Positions 15,497 through 22,595 of a stretch of DNA of 22,595 bases are shown here, in pieces. Where the stretch lies: the NCBI GenBank assembly GCA_002305205.1, contig DBQJ01000014.1, forward strand, positions 1-22,595, read 5' to 3'. A program made the position numbers and the translations under genes. The notes under the pieces were generated by a model, which worked only from the letters and a program-made list of their open reading frames with translations, was not told where the DNA came from and searched no databases. Position 1 is the stretch's first letter; every line of letters starts with the position of its first letter. This stretch comes from a candidate division WWE3 bacterium UBA1397. Lineage in GTDB: Bacteria > Patescibacteriota > WWE3 > UBA101185 > UBA10185.

Positions 15497-15563
15497 ACTC
15501 ATACATTATACAATTGCCGATCGTTATTCATTAAAATAATGATATTAGTGTATATTAAACTAT
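15497..15563. promoter_or_regulatory. Short divergent promoter region between TraX-family and GT-C-like genes
   Basis: Reverse-strand TATAAT (15505-15510) serves the TraX-family gene and + strand TATATT (15551-15556) serves the glycosyltransferase-like gene, ending 8 and 7 bases before the respective ATGs. Each has TG directly before the hexamer. No Shine-Dalgarno is present on either side. Confidence 0.5.
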
Positions 15564-17345
15564 ATGGTTAGGAGAATCAGCAGAGAATCAGTAGTAATCG
15601 TTATTATATTATCCTTTATTATATATTTTTGGAAAAGACTGCATTATGAAGTATATTTATATCCTCAAGCCATCTTTATAATGGTCTTGTTCACACTCAT
15701 CTTATATACAATATCTGAAATTAAATATTTAAGCTTTATTAGACATATATCATTAACTCTGGCGTGTATTTTATTTATTTTTTTCTCCTATTCTAATTTT
15801 AGAGGTGATTCCTGGGATGGAAATGTCACCTATTTCGGTCCTGTATATCTTACCAGGTATGGAAATATTGACCCTCAGAATATGCTAAATCCCATAAGAC
15901 CATTTCCCGTACAGCTAGTAATGGGATACATATGGAAAATATTTTCCCTTAATATAATGAACGTGACTATAGGTGCCGTTGTATTATTATCTTTATTCCT
16001 ACTAAGTAAGCTTTATACAATAATCGATATTCATCCTCAGTTAACAAAATATGCCCTCCTTAGTATTTTTACTGCTCCTATGATGACCGATTTATTTTTT
16101 GTTGAATTTAAATTAGAGCCATATCTTCTTCTCTTTTCTATTCTTTCTTACATTGTACTTATCCGTTTCCTGGAGAGAAAAAATAACATGAGTACGATAA
16201 TACTGGCTCTCTTATTGGGTATTACCTGTCTTATTAAATTTACTTTTATTATTGTATCCGTAATGATACTGGCCATTATGTTTTATGAATTATATTTATC
16301 CTACGGTAAGTCTTCCCTACCCAGAATATTAATTACCTTGTTGTTATTTATTTTTCCATTAGTTGTATGGATAAGAATATACGGCGCACACCTTTCCTAT
16401 ATTGGTTATATATCAAGAGATTTTCATATTTATACCATTCCCAAATCTCCTTTAACAATAAACAAGGAGATATATACCGGTGTTGAAGAAATAAGAAAGA
16501 CATGTGATTACGAGAGATTTCTTCCCAACACAAAGTTTGTAGATGTATTTCTACAGCCAATAAATTATATTCTTAATATCTGCCCGGGGTTTAATAATAC
16601 CCTTAAAGGGATATTTGATCCGGGTTTAATCATACTACTTGGAGTATTTTTCTTTCCTTTACTTGTACTATATAAGGAGATCAGAAGTAACAAAATATTC
16701 CTCTATTTTTACATTATAGGTATGGTTTATATCCTAATTTATTTCATCTTTGTTAGGACTGTTTACTGGTATCTGATGCCCGTAATACCTATTATATTGA
16801 TAGTTATTCCCTATCTGGTAAGTAAATCAGAATATATTTATAAAAATAAGATAATAGAAGCAGTGTTAAAAGCTGTAGTATATTTTGCAGTTTCCTTCAC
16901 AATGTTTGCTTACCTTTTTATGGGTATAAATGATATTGATGATATACCCCCATCTTCAATGAAATCCAAAAGTATATATTTTGATAGGAAATATGAATTA
17001 GGAGTTAAGTTAGATGAATTATCTAAGAATGGAGATGTATACGTTTTGAATAACACAGCCCTAACACCATATATAAAAAATTACAGCAGCATTGTTAATT
17101 ATGTTAACTATTTTGTATCCTCAGATAGGGATATTGATGAAATGTTTATTGAATTAAAGAGCAACGGTATTAAATATTTATTAGGATATGATTTTATATA
17201 TGAACCCTCCAAAGAATTTATATGTTCGGAGCATGACGGCGAGGCCTATATTAGAGAATTAGATAAATGGCCTGAATTCTCGGAGAAATATACTAAAGAA
17301 ATATATAGGTCAGATGGGGCAGGGGTAATATATGAAATACTCTAA
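15564..17345 (+). CDS. GT-C-type membrane glycosyltransferase-like protein 1
   Basis: A 593-residue protein with 11-13 hydrophobic helices in residues 10-460 and a soluble domain of about 130 residues at the C-terminus. After the first helices comes an extracellular loop with FRGDSWDGNVTYFGP (about 79-93), where the Asp residues fit the catalytic acidic motif that follows an early helix in GT-C enzymes (PMT/ArnT type), which move sugars from lipid-linked donors outside the membrane. Later loops include FKLEPYLLLF. The C-terminal part (VYVLNNTALTPYI, IKYLLGYDFIYEP) resembles the soluble tail of such enzymes. Donor and acceptor are unknown. TATATT ends 7 bases before the ATG. It converges on a second GT-C-like gene, with 2 bases between the stops. 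Confidence 0.65.
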   Translation: MVRRISRESVVIVIILSFIIYFWKRLHYEVYLYPQAIFIMVLFTLILYTISEIKYLSFIRHISLTLACILFIFFSYSNFRGDSWDGNVTYFGPVYLTRYGNIDPQNMLNPIRPFPVQLVMGYIWKIFSLNIMNVTIGAVVLLSLFLLSKLYTIIDIHPQLTKYALLSIFTAPMMTDLFFVEFKLEPYLLLFSILSYIVLIRFLERKNNMSTIILALLLGITCLIKFTFIIVSVMILAIMFYELYLSYGKSSLPRILITLLLFIFPLVVWIRIYGAHLSYIGYISRDFHIYTIPKSPLTINKEIYTGVEEIRKTCDYERFLPNTKFVDVFLQPINYILNICPGFNNTLKGIFDPGLIILLGVFFFPLLVLYKEIRSNKIFLYFYIIGMVYILIYFIFVRTVYWYLMPVIPIILIVIPYLVSKSEYIYKNKIIEAVLKAVVYFAVSFTMFAYLFMGINDIDDIPPSSMKSKSIYFDRKYELGVKLDELSKNGDVYVLNNTALTPYIKNYSSIVNYVNYFVSSDRDIDEMFIELKSNGIKYLLGYDFIYEPSKEFICSEHDGEAYIRELDKWPEFSEKYTKEIYRSDGAGVIYEIL

Positions 17346-17347
17346 GT

Positions 17348-18961
17348 TTATTGAATACACCATGAAGCGACGTATGTCTTCTTTCCTACAATATTAAACA
17401 ATATAGAGGTGTATTCTTCATTGTATAAAAACTTATCCCTATTTTTATTGGCCCTGCTTATCCCCTCTCTTTTTAGAGATCCGTACGGTTTTCTTTTTAT
17501 TCCGACCCTCTCGTTAACAATATTTTCAAATTCTTCTACCTTTGTCCAAAAAAATGAATCTGAATCTGTGGAGTATTTCTGTACAAAACATTTCTTAATA
17601 AATTCCCCGGAACTACTCTTGCCAGAAAAATCATTCTCCTTTACCGAGTTCATGTATTTAGTATATATATCATTGACATCTATTTGAGTTGTGAGACCCG
17701 TATCTTTACTCAAAGTATGTGCCTGTTTCCATAGCAGCCTATTCTTGGAGGAAAAATCCCATTGTAGGGAGATACTGATAAAAATAAACAGCAGAGTACA
17801 TAAACATAAATAAATATTTAATCTAATGTCTTTGTAAAGTTTCTTTAGAAAAAGCAAAAAGAAGGACAGGAATGAAGGCAGGAGATATCTGTCATAATAA
17901 TCAGAGGATATTAGTAAGACGGAGTAATTAAAAAAGAAATGGAAGAGAAGAAAGATATCTTCCTGTTTTTGGGTAATAGTCAGTTTTTTATTTTCTGCTG
18001 TTATTTTCTTAATTTTCTTTCCTAAAAAGATTATGAGAATAGAAAAAGAATATGAGATTAATAAAGATAGGAATGTTTTAAACATTACGCTGTCGAATAA
18101 GGAGAAATTTTGTCGGAAATCTGATTTTGCATATAATTCTTCGATATAAAATACATTGCCTGCTGGAAATAAATCTACATTTATTAAAAAAGATGAAATT
18201 GACAACATGGAGATAAGTAGAAATACCAATTCCTTAAGACTTTTCTTCTCGTCTATTAATCCCAGGAATAGTGGGAAAATGAAGAAAGGAAGGTAATGAA
18301 TTGATAGGAATATATTCTCTACCCTTAAGGATATTTGTTCAGCTAAGACCCATACCCTCCCCCCATCATATTTAGGCCATATGTAGTTTATTATTAAGCT
18401 GAAAATAATAGAAAAAGCGGGTACTAATGCTTCTTTTATCTTTGAAAGCAGGTCCTTTTTCTTATCTAATAATTTACTAATGATAAAAGATAAACCTATG
18501 AATATTCCTATCTGTCTTGTGAGTACAGCCAGGAACATAAAAAAGGATCCCAAATATATATTTATATGCCCGCGGTTATTTAAGATATGGCTAAGAAAAA
18601 AATAGATTGATATTGATGAGAATGCCAGAAAATAGTTATCTGTCATAAATGAGAAAGAAGAAGTAAATATTAACGGATTGAAAAGGAATAACAGTAAGCA
18701 TAGTATCCTGATATTTTTCGGTATGTTTAATGTCTTCAGTATTTTAATAAACGCAACAGAGCCCAAGATTGTAATTAACAGAGTTAATATTTGGAGATTT
18801 ATGAAATTGAGGCCGAATATTTTGGACCACAGGTATCCTATTAATCCCTGGGCTATGAAGGAGGGGTCAATTTTTGAACTTAGAGCCCATATTCCTTGGT
18901 TGAATGCTTCTATCTGCCTGTAGAATATCCAATCATCATTTACAGGATAATTTCCAATCAT
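17348..18961 (-). CDS. GT-C-type membrane glycosyltransferase-like protein 2, possibly lacking helix 1
   Basis: A 537-residue polytopic protein. It begins MIGNYPVNDDWIFYRQIEAF, where NDDW is the acidic loop motif that in GT-C enzymes normally follows the first membrane helix, then about 11 helices (from residue 37) and a soluble tail of about 130 residues. Thus the first helix is missing. Upstream in the same frame (18992-19030) codons read a hydrophobic stretch (SIISIYLFFYLLN) cut off by TAG (18989-18991) and TAA (18974-18976), so the gene may be 5'-truncated. On the other hand, TAAGAT (18971-18976) ends 9 bases before the ATG and could drive a short-leader mRNA from this start. Its partner, the convergent gene, has the full layout. 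Substrate unknown. Confidence 0.6.
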   Translation of the reverse strand: MIGNYPVNDDWIFYRQIEAFNQGIWALSSKIDPSFIAQGLIGYLWSKIFGLNFINLQILTLLITILGSVAFIKILKTLNIPKNIRILCLLLFLFNPLIFTSSFSFMTDNYFLAFSSISIYFFLSHILNNRGHINIYLGSFFMFLAVLTRQIGIFIGLSFIISKLLDKKKDLLSKIKEALVPAFSIIFSLIINYIWPKYDGGRVWVLAEQISLRVENIFLSIHYLPFFIFPLFLGLIDEKKSLKELVFLLISMLSISSFLINVDLFPAGNVFYIEELYAKSDFRQNFSLFDSVMFKTFLSLLISYSFSILIIFLGKKIKKITAENKKLTITQKQEDIFLLFHFFFNYSVLLISSDYYDRYLLPSFLSFFLLFLKKLYKDIRLNIYLCLCTLLFIFISISLQWDFSSKNRLLWKQAHTLSKDTGLTTQIDVNDIYTKYMNSVKENDFSGKSSSGEFIKKCFVQKYSTDSDSFFWTKVEEFENIVNERVGIKRKPYGSLKREGISRANKNRDKFLYNEEYTSILFNIVGKKTYVASWCIQ

Positions 18962-19061
18962 GATAGAACTATCTTAATTCCCAATTGTCTAATTTAGCAA
19001 GTAGAAGAATAAATAAATAGAGATGATAGAATAAATATAGTAATTATTTCATAGGAGCTAT

Positions 19062-19361
19062 ATGAAAGGATTCATATCTTTTATTAGAGAGCAGGGTGTA
19101 GTTGGTTTGGCGGTAGGATTTATACTGGGCGGTGCTATATCAAAAGTGGTATCTGCTTTAGTGACAGATATAATTAATCCTCTACTGGGGATATTAATGG
19201 GTGCAGTAGGTAATATAAAGGACGCATCTATTAGTGTTGGTTCGGTTAAGATAATGTATGGGGATTTCATTAGCGTACTGATAGATTTTACAGTAATCGC
19301 TCTTGTAGTTTATTACGGCGTTAAGAAACTTGGTTTGGACAAATTAGATAAGAAAAAATAA
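19062..19361 (+). CDS. mscL: MscL, large-conductance mechanosensitive channel
   Basis: MscL forms a pore that opens under membrane tension and releases solutes on osmotic downshock. The 99-residue protein has the diagnostic pore helix FIREQGVVGLAVGFILGGAI, then SKVVSALVTDIINPLLG, and a second helix (about 69-87). It is shorter than the roughly 136 residues of E. coli, missing most of the periplasmic loop and the C-terminal bundle, ending in DKLDKKK. Unlike most genes here it has a Shine-Dalgarno (AGGAG, 19053-19057) four bases before the ATG, with a possible -10 TATAGT at 19036-19041. It lies divergent from the GT-C-like gene and ends 3 bases before the next convergent gene. Confidence 0.95.
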   Translation: MKGFISFIREQGVVGLAVGFILGGAISKVVSALVTDIINPLLGILMGAVGNIKDASISVGSVKIMYGDFISVLIDFTVIALVVYYGVKKLGLDKLDKKK

Positions 19362-19364
19362 TAA

Positions 19365-20105
19365 CTATTTGCATATTGTTGATGCATTGCAGTCAAAACA
19401 GGAATCGCTTCCCAGTCTTAGTAATGTGGTTTTGAAGTATCTGCATCTATGTTCTGAGGTTGTATTAAGAAGATCGTTTTTAGTAATAAAAAATACTGCT
19501 GATTTGGCAAAATCATCAGCAGGGTCACTTCCTACATTAGTATCCTTAGGGTTTAATCTATCCAATTCATAATCAGACGGGAGTGTTTCCTGATCTGTGT
19601 AGTGACATAAAAAGTTAGGTGATTTTGTATCCTTACATTTATGGGTGCACGTATCTAAGTTTTTAAGGTTTTCACATTTCCAGTCTGTTGCCAGTATCCA
19701 AGAAGTACTTAATGACATACCCCCTCTTTTTATATCCATTGCTTTGGCAATCTCATATAAAACTGTTTTAAATAATTTATCCGTATCTTCCATATTTTTT
19801 AACACTAGGGTAATCTGAGTAGGATTATTATTTACTGTATATGATTTGCCCTCTCCTTTCTCCAAAAATATAAAAGTAGGGTTTAATCTAAAGAGAATAA
19901 GGTTGTCTTTTTCAAAATATCTGCATGCTCTTAGCACCATATCCTTCTGTTCATTAGTCCATTTCTGCTCTATGTCCGAGAAATATATACCACAGGGTTT
20001 AGTAAGCAGGTACGCTCTTGTGTAAATCTCATATTTATGGTTTAAGAAAAATGAAACTGCTCCGGATATAATTAGTACTATTAAAACTGCTTTTTTGTTC
20101 ACCAT
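19365..20105 (-). CDS. Secreted or anchored Cys-rich protein, possible inactive zincin homologue
   Basis: A 246-residue protein with a lysine-started hydrophobic N-terminus (about 5-21) that anchors or exports it, and ten cysteines, most in the C-terminal half, which suggests disulfides outside the cell. KTVLYEIAKAMD (113-124) looks like the HEXXH helix of a zinc peptidase (typically LHEIGHAxD) with both His replaced (Tyr117, Lys121) and the Glu kept; DPADDFAKSAVFFI (194-207) looks like the downstream DPxEDFAExxA helix that normally gives the third ligand. That pairing and spacing suggest a dead protease fold. The likeness is from motif reading only. TAGAAT (20113-20118, reverse strand) ends 7 bases before the ATG. 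Confidence 0.5.
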   Translation of the reverse strand: MVNKKAVLIVLIISGAVSFFLNHKYEIYTRAYLLTKPCGIYFSDIEQKWTNEQKDMVLRACRYFEKDNLILFRLNPTFIFLEKGEGKSYTVNNNPTQITLVLKNMEDTDKLFKTVLYEIAKAMDIKRGGMSLSTSWILATDWKCENLKNLDTCTHKCKDTKSPNFLCHYTDQETLPSDYELDRLNPKDTNVGSDPADDFAKSAVFFITKNDLLNTTSEHRCRYFKTTLLRLGSDSCFDCNASTICK

Positions 20106-20158
20106 CTAAATTATTCTATTTTCTTTCTATTATTACAATCTATTTAAATAAATAGATA

Positions 20159-20575
20159 TTAAATACACTTTTCTACAGTCCATGAAACAGATCCCCTTGA
20201 TTCGTGGCAAGACCACCTCTTTAAATATTTTGAAATGTAGTATTTATTATCCGGGTTGTTTTCAAATATATATACGTGTTCGTATTCAGCTACACTGTCA
20301 TCTTTTGCATCTTCAATAATATTTAATGTGTACATATTATTCCCTGCGGTCAATGTCCCGCAGTTAGATGGAAGATTCAATAATATACAGATGTTTAACC
20401 TAAGATCATCAACGTTTTCAAAATAGCCCTTACCATTAATTTTGTATTCACCGGGATTAAATTTTTGCACAATGTATTTATTATTCTTATCACCAGTATT
20501 CTTAAATATACGAAAACCGAATGTTAATACTAAAGCGATAACGGAAAGAACTAATATTAATTTTTTTGTATTCAT
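20159..20575 (-). CDS. Small signal-anchored protein of unknown function
   Basis: A 138-residue protein with a signal sequence or anchor (about 4-24) and an extracellular part with four cysteines; NICILLNLPSNCGT (about 61-74) and RWSCHESRGSVSWTVEKCI at the very end may each form a disulfide. The middle (EYEHVYIFENNPDNKYYISK) is Tyr/Asn-rich. No family recognised. TATACT (20582-20587, reverse strand) ends 6 bases before the ATG, so a leaderless mRNA is likely. It precedes the 246-residue Cys-rich protein gene on the same strand, with 53 bases between, but that gene has its own -10 box. Confidence 0.6.
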   Translation of the reverse strand: MNTKKLILVLSVIALVLTFGFRIFKNTGDKNNKYIVQKFNPGEYKINGKGYFENVDDLRLNICILLNLPSNCGTLTAGNNMYTLNIIEDAKDDSVAEYEHVYIFENNPDNKYYISKYLKRWSCHESRGSVSWTVEKCI

Positions 20576-20620
20576 ATGTTAAGTATAACCAAGAAATTTT
20601 TGAGTAAAAAGCTTAGTTAT

Positions 20621-20673
20621 TTGTTTATGTTAAATAAAGTTGGTAATATGCGCTAAAACAATAATCTAGGAGG
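20621..20673 (+). promoter_or_regulatory. Promoter and strong Shine-Dalgarno of the vanW-like gene
   Basis: TTGTTT (20621-20626) and TAATAT (20644-20649) are 17 bases apart, a modest promoter match. AGGAGG (20668-20673) is a full Shine-Dalgarno five bases before the ATG, the best in the window, unlike the leaderless pattern of its neighbours. Confidence 0.5.
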
Positions 20674-20678
20674 AAGAG

Positions 20679-21800
20679 ATGAAGAAAGGGAGTGTGGTTT
20701 TTATTTTGATTCTCTTTCTTTGCACATCTTTTAGGGGAATGGTCATAGAGCCCCCGGATGACAAAGGAAGTTTGGAGTATATCGGAAAAGAATTCTTTGC
20801 TGGTTATGTGACAACCACAAAGGATACGAGGATAATTCGTATTCCGATAAACTCCAATTTTGAAAGAAACAACCTCCTCCCTTATATAGTTTCAAAACCG
20901 GGAGAAGGAATAAGGATAGGGGTTGAGGGGATCTATTCTTTCAAAGATAAAAAAACCCAAGTTGTCTACAGATATGCAATACTGCCTCATGTAACAAATG
21001 TGAGTGCGGTAATGCTGCTTGAACTGGATTGGGGATTTTTTATCAAAGAAGAGTACGTTCCTTTCAAGATCTTTTATTCTGAGATAAAGTATGGAATGTC
21101 TTCGGAGTCAACGTATTTCGCAGGACGTTATGAGGTGTATTTTAATAAAATACACAACATAATAGTTGCCCTTGGGAATATAAATGACTACCAGGAGAGA
21201 AAGGGCCCCTTTTCAAAAGGACAGGAATATTCATATCTGAAACTAATAAACATTTCAGATGTGAGATATCTGGATGGAAAGGGAGGATCAAATCTCGGAA
21301 TAGTCAGGGGTAGTGGTGTGTGTTCAATGTCCACGCTATTATCCGAGACATTATTCTATACAGTCAAGAAAAATGGGGGGAATATTTCAGAACTGTATAT
21401 TGAGAGGTGGGTCCATACCAAACCCTATGTCCATGGGCCCTTTTCCTCCGATCCTTATGAATCCGATGCTACCGTACTAGCGTTGGATGACAAGAATCTG
21501 AGGGATCTCAGATGGATTCAGCCAGTTAATGGTTATCTTGATATTGACATCAAGGTTAAGCCTAACGGGCTGCAGGAGTGGGGTAATCTGGGAGATAAGA
21601 GCCCATATGATATGGTGGTCACACTTTCCTTTTCGGATGATCCCGATGTTATCAAAGATAACATCAATGCTTTATCCGAAGCATGGGAAGTATTGTATCC
21701 GGTGCAGGGTTCAAAAAGAGAGAAGCCGGATAACATATACTTCTATGAGAAAAATTTACCCGAGGGGTGGAGAAAAATAATTAACACAATCTATCCCTAG
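20679..21800 (+). CDS. VanW-like domain protein, exported
   Basis: A 373-residue protein with a signal peptide (about 1-20). The C-terminal half fits the VanW family: FSKGQEYSYLKL (178-189, like PGe.FSfn), IVRGSGVCSMSTLLSETLFY (208-227, like GGG-C-Q-STTL), ERWVHTKPY (242-250, like ER..Hs..v.Y) and SDATV (262-266, like DATV). The Cys in GSGVC is kept. VanW domains are found in some vancomycin-resistance clusters and many envelope proteins; activity is not established, so resistance is not implied. The gene has a full Shine-Dalgarno, a perfect terminator and visibly more G+C (28/60 in the line at 21541 against 19/60 in the line at 15901, hand-counted), which suggests transfer or high expression. 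A variant GSGVC replaces the usual GGGxC. Confidence 0.6.
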   Translation: MKKGSVVFILILFLCTSFRGMVIEPPDDKGSLEYIGKEFFAGYVTTTKDTRIIRIPINSNFERNNLLPYIVSKPGEGIRIGVEGIYSFKDKKTQVVYRYAILPHVTNVSAVMLLELDWGFFIKEEYVPFKIFYSEIKYGMSSESTYFAGRYEVYFNKIHNIIVALGNINDYQERKGPFSKGQEYSYLKLINISDVRYLDGKGGSNLGIVRGSGVCSMSTLLSETLFYTVKKNGGNISELYIERWVHTKPYVHGPFSSDPYESDATVLALDDKNLRDLRWIQPVNGYLDIDIKVKPNGLQEWGNLGDKSPYDMVVTLSFSDDPDVIKDNINALSEAWEVLYPVQGSKREKPDNIYFYEKNLPEGWRKIINTIYP

Positions 21801-21804
21801 GGTT

Positions 21805-21838
21805 AAAGTCCGGATAACATCTTTATCCGGACTTTTTT
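21805..21838 (+). terminator. Rho-independent terminator of the vanW-like gene
   Basis: GTCCGGATAA (21808-21817) pairs perfectly with TTATCCGGAC (21823-21832) around a five-base loop, extended by AAA/TTT, and is followed by six Ts (21833-21838). It starts 5 bases after the TAG stop. It is the only textbook intrinsic terminator I see in the window. Confidence 0.93.
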
Positions 21839-22041
21839 ATATCTCTAAGCATTTTTATTGGAAAAGAAGATGGAGTGGTATTAGAAAAATATTTAGTAAA
21901 GATTAAAATAATATCCAATTCTTCATGGTGGGGAGAGTGAGATGATATTGGAAATTATTTATCCACGTACACAGTCAGTATTTTATCAGAATAAAAACAC
22001 CAAACCTACTAAAAGGTAATGATTTCTAATATGACTAGGGT

Positions 22042-22569
22042 ATGGGATTAGAATCAATAATAGAAGCAAGTTCTGAAATACTTGGTGCCGAATTTTTTAA
22101 AAAAGACGCAGAGTTTCTAGCAGGACTTGAAGGGTTGGGGGTGCCGGGGCTTACTGAAGGCATTATGGGACATTTGGAAAAAGAGGGCCGGCCAGGTTCC
22201 GCTGAATATATGGACATGTTTTATAGATCATGTTGCTTGAATGAGCAACTTACTTCTCTTAAAGCGGGCACATTTGACCCACGTAGTATAGAACAAGCAG
22301 GATTACCTTTGATGATTAAAGTGCCCCAAACAACTTCAGAGATGATTAGTAAAGGATAGGCAGTACTTACCTCAGAAGCAAGAAGTGGGTTGTTGGGTTT
22401 AACTAATAATTTAAAATTTCGCTTAAACCGACACATAGAAAATACCGCGCGGAAAGCCTCTGAACATTATGTAAAAGTACTAACTGAGAACAGTGGTATA
22501 AAGGGTAAATTGAAAGAATTATTAGGAATTAAATCTAAACCTTATGAAATACCCTTTATACCAAACTAA
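22042..22569 (+). pseudogene. Unknown gene interrupted by one in-frame TAG
   Basis: ATG 22042 opens a 105-codon frame ending at TAG 22357-22359. The same frame then stays open for 69 more codons (AVLTSEARSGLLGLTNNLKF, then RLNRHIENTARKASEHYVKV and so on) to TAA 22567-22569, with natural composition. Read through, the product is 175 residues, soluble and largely helical: the first part is acidic and Gly/Leu-rich (EGLGVPGLTEGIMGHLEKEG, two adjacent Cys in RSCCLNEQL) and the last part is basic and amphipathic. No family recognised. Possibilities: nonsense mutation, sequencing error, or stop readthrough. A TAATAT (22027-22032) ends 9 bases before the ATG. The 241 bases before it, after the vanW terminator, hold no convincing gene. 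Confidence 0.45.
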
Positions 22570-22595
22570 GAAGAACTCACTATATTAAGAGAATT

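Noticed and set aside
21818..21940. A frame after the vanW terminator that reads IGKEDGVVLEKYLVKIKI
   Set aside because: Protein-like, but it has no ATG, begins inside the terminator hairpin and could start only at a GTG without a ribosome site.
21942..22019. A 25-codon frame starting MILEIIYPRTQ, preceded by a purine-rich stretch
   Set aside because: Too short, no family likeness and the upstream purines are not a proper Shine-Dalgarno.
1..22595. Recoding of TGA as an amino acid, as in some Patescibacteria lineages
   Set aside because: No recognised gene needs an in-frame TGA. The only TGA stop (1570-1572) is followed directly by TAA, so it does not decide the matter alone, but nothing supports recoding.
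1..22595. CRISPR array, insertion sequence, phage genes or attachment sites at the tRNAs
   Set aside because: No regularly spaced repeats, transposase or integrase motifs, and no repeated tRNA 3' ends found by eye.

Overview
The window looks like a chromosomal piece of a small-genome, AT-rich bacterium of the Patescibacteria (Candidate Phyla Radiation). This rests on: a run of small proteins of the type IV secretion pilin type found in that group, next to a VirB6-like membrane protein and a peptidoglycan-hydrolase fusion; a short MscL; a TspO protein without the usual first helix; many membrane proteins with no close family; very small gaps between genes; and CCA-encoded tRNAs. No phage, insertion sequence or CRISPR array is visible. 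The standard code fits: no recognised gene has an in-frame TGA, and TGA ends only one gene, where TAA follows directly. I cannot name the lineage below the superphylum.

Layout. 1-7765 is a type IV secretion (T4SS)-like locus: the 3' end of a cysteine-containing protein, four diverged pilin-like genes in a row on +, then on - a small membrane-anchored protein and a 1224-residue protein ending in a membrane segment and a CHAP-type amidase domain, and divergently on + a VirB6/TrbL-like multi-helix protein. 7808-9758 is housekeeping: smpB, the tmRNA gene ssrA, a comF-family gene and tRNA-Ser(GCT). 9805-14548 holds an HEXXH protein, a TspO/MBR protein, a two-helix membrane protein, tRNA-Arg(GCG), a PP2C-like protein, a Kef-type cation/H+ antiporter with an RCK domain and tRNA-Ala(CGC). 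14613-19361 holds a frameshifted gene remnant, a TraX-family protein, two convergent GT-C-type membrane glycosyltransferase-like genes and mscL. 19365-22595 holds two secreted or anchored proteins (one a possible dead zinc-protease), a VanW-family gene with a strong Shine-Dalgarno and a textbook terminator, and a reading frame interrupted by one TAG.

How it works together. The first 7.8 kb could build an envelope-spanning conjugation or DNA/protein transfer machine: pilins, inner-membrane channel and a wall-opening hydrolase. No VirB4/VirD4 ATPase lies inside the window, so the locus must continue to the left or lie elsewhere. SmpB and tmRNA are the two halves of trans-translation ribosome rescue. 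The remaining genes mostly concern the cell envelope and ion or osmotic balance.

The most striking window-wide pattern is in gene starts. Nine genes have a -10-like hexamer (TATAAT or a close variant) ending 6-8 bases before the start codon, with no Shine-Dalgarno, as expected for leaderless mRNAs. Only mscL and the vanW-like gene have clear Shine-Dalgarno sequences, and the vanW-like gene is also visibly richer in G+C.
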